Source of the DNA: Xanthobacteraceae bacterium
GTDB lineage: Bacteria > Pseudomonadota > Alphaproteobacteria > Rhizobiales > Xanthobacteraceae
DNA length: 16,777 nucleotides
NCBI GenBank assembly: GCA_030040825.1
Contig: JASHSY010000030.1
Span: forward strand, 1-16,777
Direction: 5' to 3'
A program made the translations under genes and the position numbers. How positions within the stretch are numbered: position 1 is the stretch's first letter; each line of letters starts with the position of its first letter. Of the stretch, positions 15,063-16,777 are shown one piece after another. The notes under the pieces are model-generated. The model saw nothing but the letters and a program-made list of their open reading frames with translations, made no database searches and was not told the origin of the DNA.

Positions 15063-15704
15063 TTAAGCGCGCCCCGGCCGCAGCGTTTGCAGTACGCGCT
15101 TGAATGCCGCGGAGGTATGGTGGCGCAGCATGGCGATCTGCCGATTGCCCTCCGAGGTCAGCCAGTTGAATTGAATGACGCGGCGCTCGCCGGCAAACGG
15201 CTCATGGCCATGCCAGGAATTATCGCTGCGCTTGAAGGCGAGCAACGTGCCCGCAACCGGCGGCACTTCAACGATGATGTCGTTGAGGTCGTTGGCGGAG
15301 CGCAACAGCCGCAGCCGTCCGCCGGCATTTTCCCACGACTCATTCATATAAAGCAGCACGGTGATGATCTTGCTGGTCGAGTCGGTGTGGATCTTGCCGT
15401 CGCGTGCGTCGCATCGTCCGCGTACCGTGGTCACCGTCGGGCGGCCTTCGAGGTCGAGCTGGAACTTTTCTTCGAACGCGACACGGAAATCGTCGCCTTC
15501 CAGTTCGTCGAGCAACGACTGAAACGCCGGGCCGAAGCTGACCTGATCGACCGGAAAGCTGCCGGTGGTGGAAATCTTCGGATAATCGGCGTTGATCGCC
15601 GAAAGCGCAGCCGGCGCGACGAAACTCGGCACGATCAGGTGCTGGAACGGCTCGCGTACTAACGGCGTCGCCCTAAACGCGTTAAGTCTCAGATAGCCCG
15701 GCAT
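15063..15704 (-). CDS. 2-oxoglutarate/Fe(II)-dependent oxygenase
   Basis: This 213-residue protein has the double-stranded beta-helix pattern of the prolyl-4-hydroxylase-like 2OG-Fe(II) oxygenases. The iron-binding HxD is His106-Thr-Asp108 in KIHTDSTSK. The distal His is in SWHGHEPF (His165 or His167), and the 2-oxoglutarate-binding Arg is 174 or 175 in GERRVIQFNW. LLYMNESWENAGGRLRLL (117-134) is the typical strand-turn between them. No signal peptide is seen, so it is probably cytoplasmic. It lies between two glycosyltransferase genes on the same strand, only 7 bp before the family 9 enzyme. This suggests, by inference only, hydroxylation of a glycan or lipid precursor. The substrate is unknown. 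The ATG at 15704 has a weak Shine-Dalgarno (AGAG). Confidence 0.9.
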   Translation of the reverse strand: MPGYLRLNAFRATPLVREPFQHLIVPSFVAPAALSAINADYPKISTTGSFPVDQVSFGPAFQSLLDELEGDDFRVAFEEKFQLDLEGRPTVTTVRGRCDARDGKIHTDSTSKIITVLLYMNESWENAGGRLRLLRSANDLNDIIVEVPPVAGTLLAFKRSDNSWHGHEPFAGERRVIQFNWLTSEGNRQIAMLRHHTSAAFKRVLQTLRPGRA

Positions 15705-15771
15705 TTTTCGCTCTTACTTGGATAGCGGCGGCAATCTAGCATTCCGGCGCGGCGCGGTAAATCAAGACACC

Positions 15772-16777
15772 TTAAGGACCTTGTGGACGTAGGATCGCCC
15801 AGCCGACGCTTACCGTGCCGCCGCCGCGCCGCCACGGCAATTGAAACGGCGCGCCGATCTCGGCGTCGGGGGCGACCGCCGCGAGGGCCGGTGGCATTAT
15901 TTGCGGATCGCTTTCGGTCCACACCAGCACCGCGCCGCGGGTGCGCAGATCGGCCAGATCGATCCACGGCGCACGGCGCGGCAGGCCGTCGATCAGCACG
16001 CGGGGCTGCGGGCGCCAGTGGGAATAATGCGAGACGTTGCCGCCATCCCACATCGAGCCGATGATGTAGGCCGGTTTTTTCCCGGTTGCCGCCTCGAAGC
16101 GCTGGGTGATCGCGGCCGACAGCGCATCGCCCGGAAAGAACGCGGCGCGATAGCGGTGGTCGAAATTCGGCAGCACCAGGTAATCGGCGAGGAAGGCGGC
16201 GACGAAAATTATGAAAACCGCCGCCCAGTGTGCGCCGAGATGCGCGAGCCGCGTCCGCTCGAAGGCAGACGGTGCGACCATCACAATAAACAGCCCGAGG
16301 AACAGCCAGAGCGGATAGCCCCAGGTCGCCTGGGTGCCGCGGCCGCTGAGCAGCGAAGCGAGGAATAAGGTGAGCGCCGGGCCGAAGGCGAGGAGCGCAA
16401 CGATGCGGCGATCGAATGCGTCGGCGCTCGGCCGCGAAGCTGTCGGCGCCTGCGTCGGCCACAACAGCGGCCCGGCAATCAACAAAGCCGGGATGAGAAA
16501 AACGATCTGGCTCCCCAGATATTCCACCGGAAACAGCAGATGATCGAGCACGCCGTGCGCCGGTTCGGCGCGCGACTCGACATAGTGCAGGGGCAGGAAA
16601 TCGTTTTGCACCAGCCAGACGAGATGCGGCGCTGTCACGATGAGCGCGACCGCAGCCGCAATCCACGGGCCGGGCGTGGCGAGACGGCGGCGTGCATCGC
16701 CGTCGAGCAACAAAAATAGCGCCATCGGCACGACCAACACAGCCACGAAGTATTTCGCCCAGAAAGAAAGCCCGAGG
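15772..16777 (-). CDS. GT39-like membrane glycosyltransferase, N-terminus outside the window
   Basis: The frame is open to the end of the window, so the gene starts beyond base 16777. The visible C-terminal 334 residues contain several hydrophobic segments, among them AVLVVPMALFLLL, WIAAAVALIVTAPHLVWLV, a long segment around VFLIPALLIAGPLLW, two more around WLFLGLFIVMVAPSAF and WAAVFIIFVAAFLADYLVL, then a soluble tail of about 130 residues. The segment LGLSFWAKYF before them matches the (L)SKYF region of ArnT/PMT-like (GT39) transferases. Those use polyprenyl-phosphate sugars on the periplasmic side. A GTG at 16746 is not the true start, because membrane-type sequence continues upstream. The oxygenase gene follows 67 bp later, so the two are probably in one transcript. 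Acceptor and sugar cannot be read from the sequence. Confidence 0.85.
   Translation of the reverse strand, partial: LGLSFWAKYFVAVLVVPMALFLLLDGDARRRLATPGPWIAAAVALIVTAPHLVWLVQNDFLPLHYVESRAEPAHGVLDHLLFPVEYLGSQIVFLIPALLIAGPLLWPTQAPTASRPSADAFDRRIVALLAFGPALTLFLASLLSGRGTQATWGYPLWLFLGLFIVMVAPSAFERTRLAHLGAHWAAVFIIFVAAFLADYLVLPNFDHRYRAAFFPGDALSAAITQRFEAATGKKPAYIIGSMWDGGNVSHYSHWRPQPRVLIDGLPRRAPWIDLADLRTRGAVLVWTESDPQIMPPALAAVAPDAEIGAPFQLPWRRGGGTVSVGWAILRPQGP

Overview
This window looks like a core-chromosome segment of an alphaproteobacterium of the order Hyphomicrobiales (Rhizobiales), close to the Bradyrhizobium / Rhodopseudomonas / Xanthobacteraceae group. The evidence is the high GC content, the gene order lepB-rnc-era-recO-parC, a delta-aminolevulinate dehydratase of the magnesium type without zinc cysteines, and short palindromic repeats typical of these genomes. 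No tRNA, rRNA, CRISPR array, prophage or complete insertion sequence is visible.

Region 1 (104-5738, + strand) is a tightly packed housekeeping run: signal peptidase I (lepB), RNase III (rnc), GTPase Era (era), the recombination mediator RecO, and topoisomerase IV subunit A (parC). lepB/rnc and recO/parC overlap by ATGA, and rnc/era overlap by 8 bp. The era frame is broken by an apparent one-base deletion near 2371, and the C-terminal KH domain continues intact in the next frame. A REP-like element lies between era and recO.

Region 2 (5739-6251) is mostly non-coding and lower in GC. It holds a convincing but very short minus-strand ORF, a 32-residue single-span membrane peptide with a good ribosome binding site and a possible EcfG-type (general stress) promoter. 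It also holds a perfect ATTGAC-A6-GTCAAT palindrome.

Region 3 (6252-9853, - strand) encodes, in transcription order, an RDD-family membrane protein, the Bpt leucyltransferase of the N-degron pathway, an OsmC-like protein and a CzcO-like FAD/NAD(P) monooxygenase. OsmC and the monooxygenase appear to be cotranscribed. The monooxygenase has no ATG/GTG/TTG that would include its FAD-binding motif. An ATT codon sits at the right distance from a strong Shine-Dalgarno sequence.

Region 4 (9928-13760) holds a catabolic-type threonine ammonia-lyase with an ACT domain (+ strand). Convergent to it are hemB and a downstream low-complexity membrane-anchored protein (- strand), and divergent from hemB is a four-helix DUF6163-like membrane protein (+ strand). 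The low-complexity protein contains a 12-bp tandem repeat and a REP-like sequence read as coding.

Region 5 (13784-16777, - strand) is a probable envelope-glycan operon: a GT39-like membrane glycosyltransferase (cut by the window end), a 2-oxoglutarate/Fe(II) oxygenase and a family 9 (heptosyltransferase-like) glycosyltransferase. Its 3' end runs into a composite palindromic repeat that appears to supply the last gene's stop codon.

Most of the window is ordinary core genome. I found no clear new multi-gene system. The most useful leads are the small stress-type membrane peptide, the ATT start, the era frameshift and the oxygenase embedded in a glycan operon.
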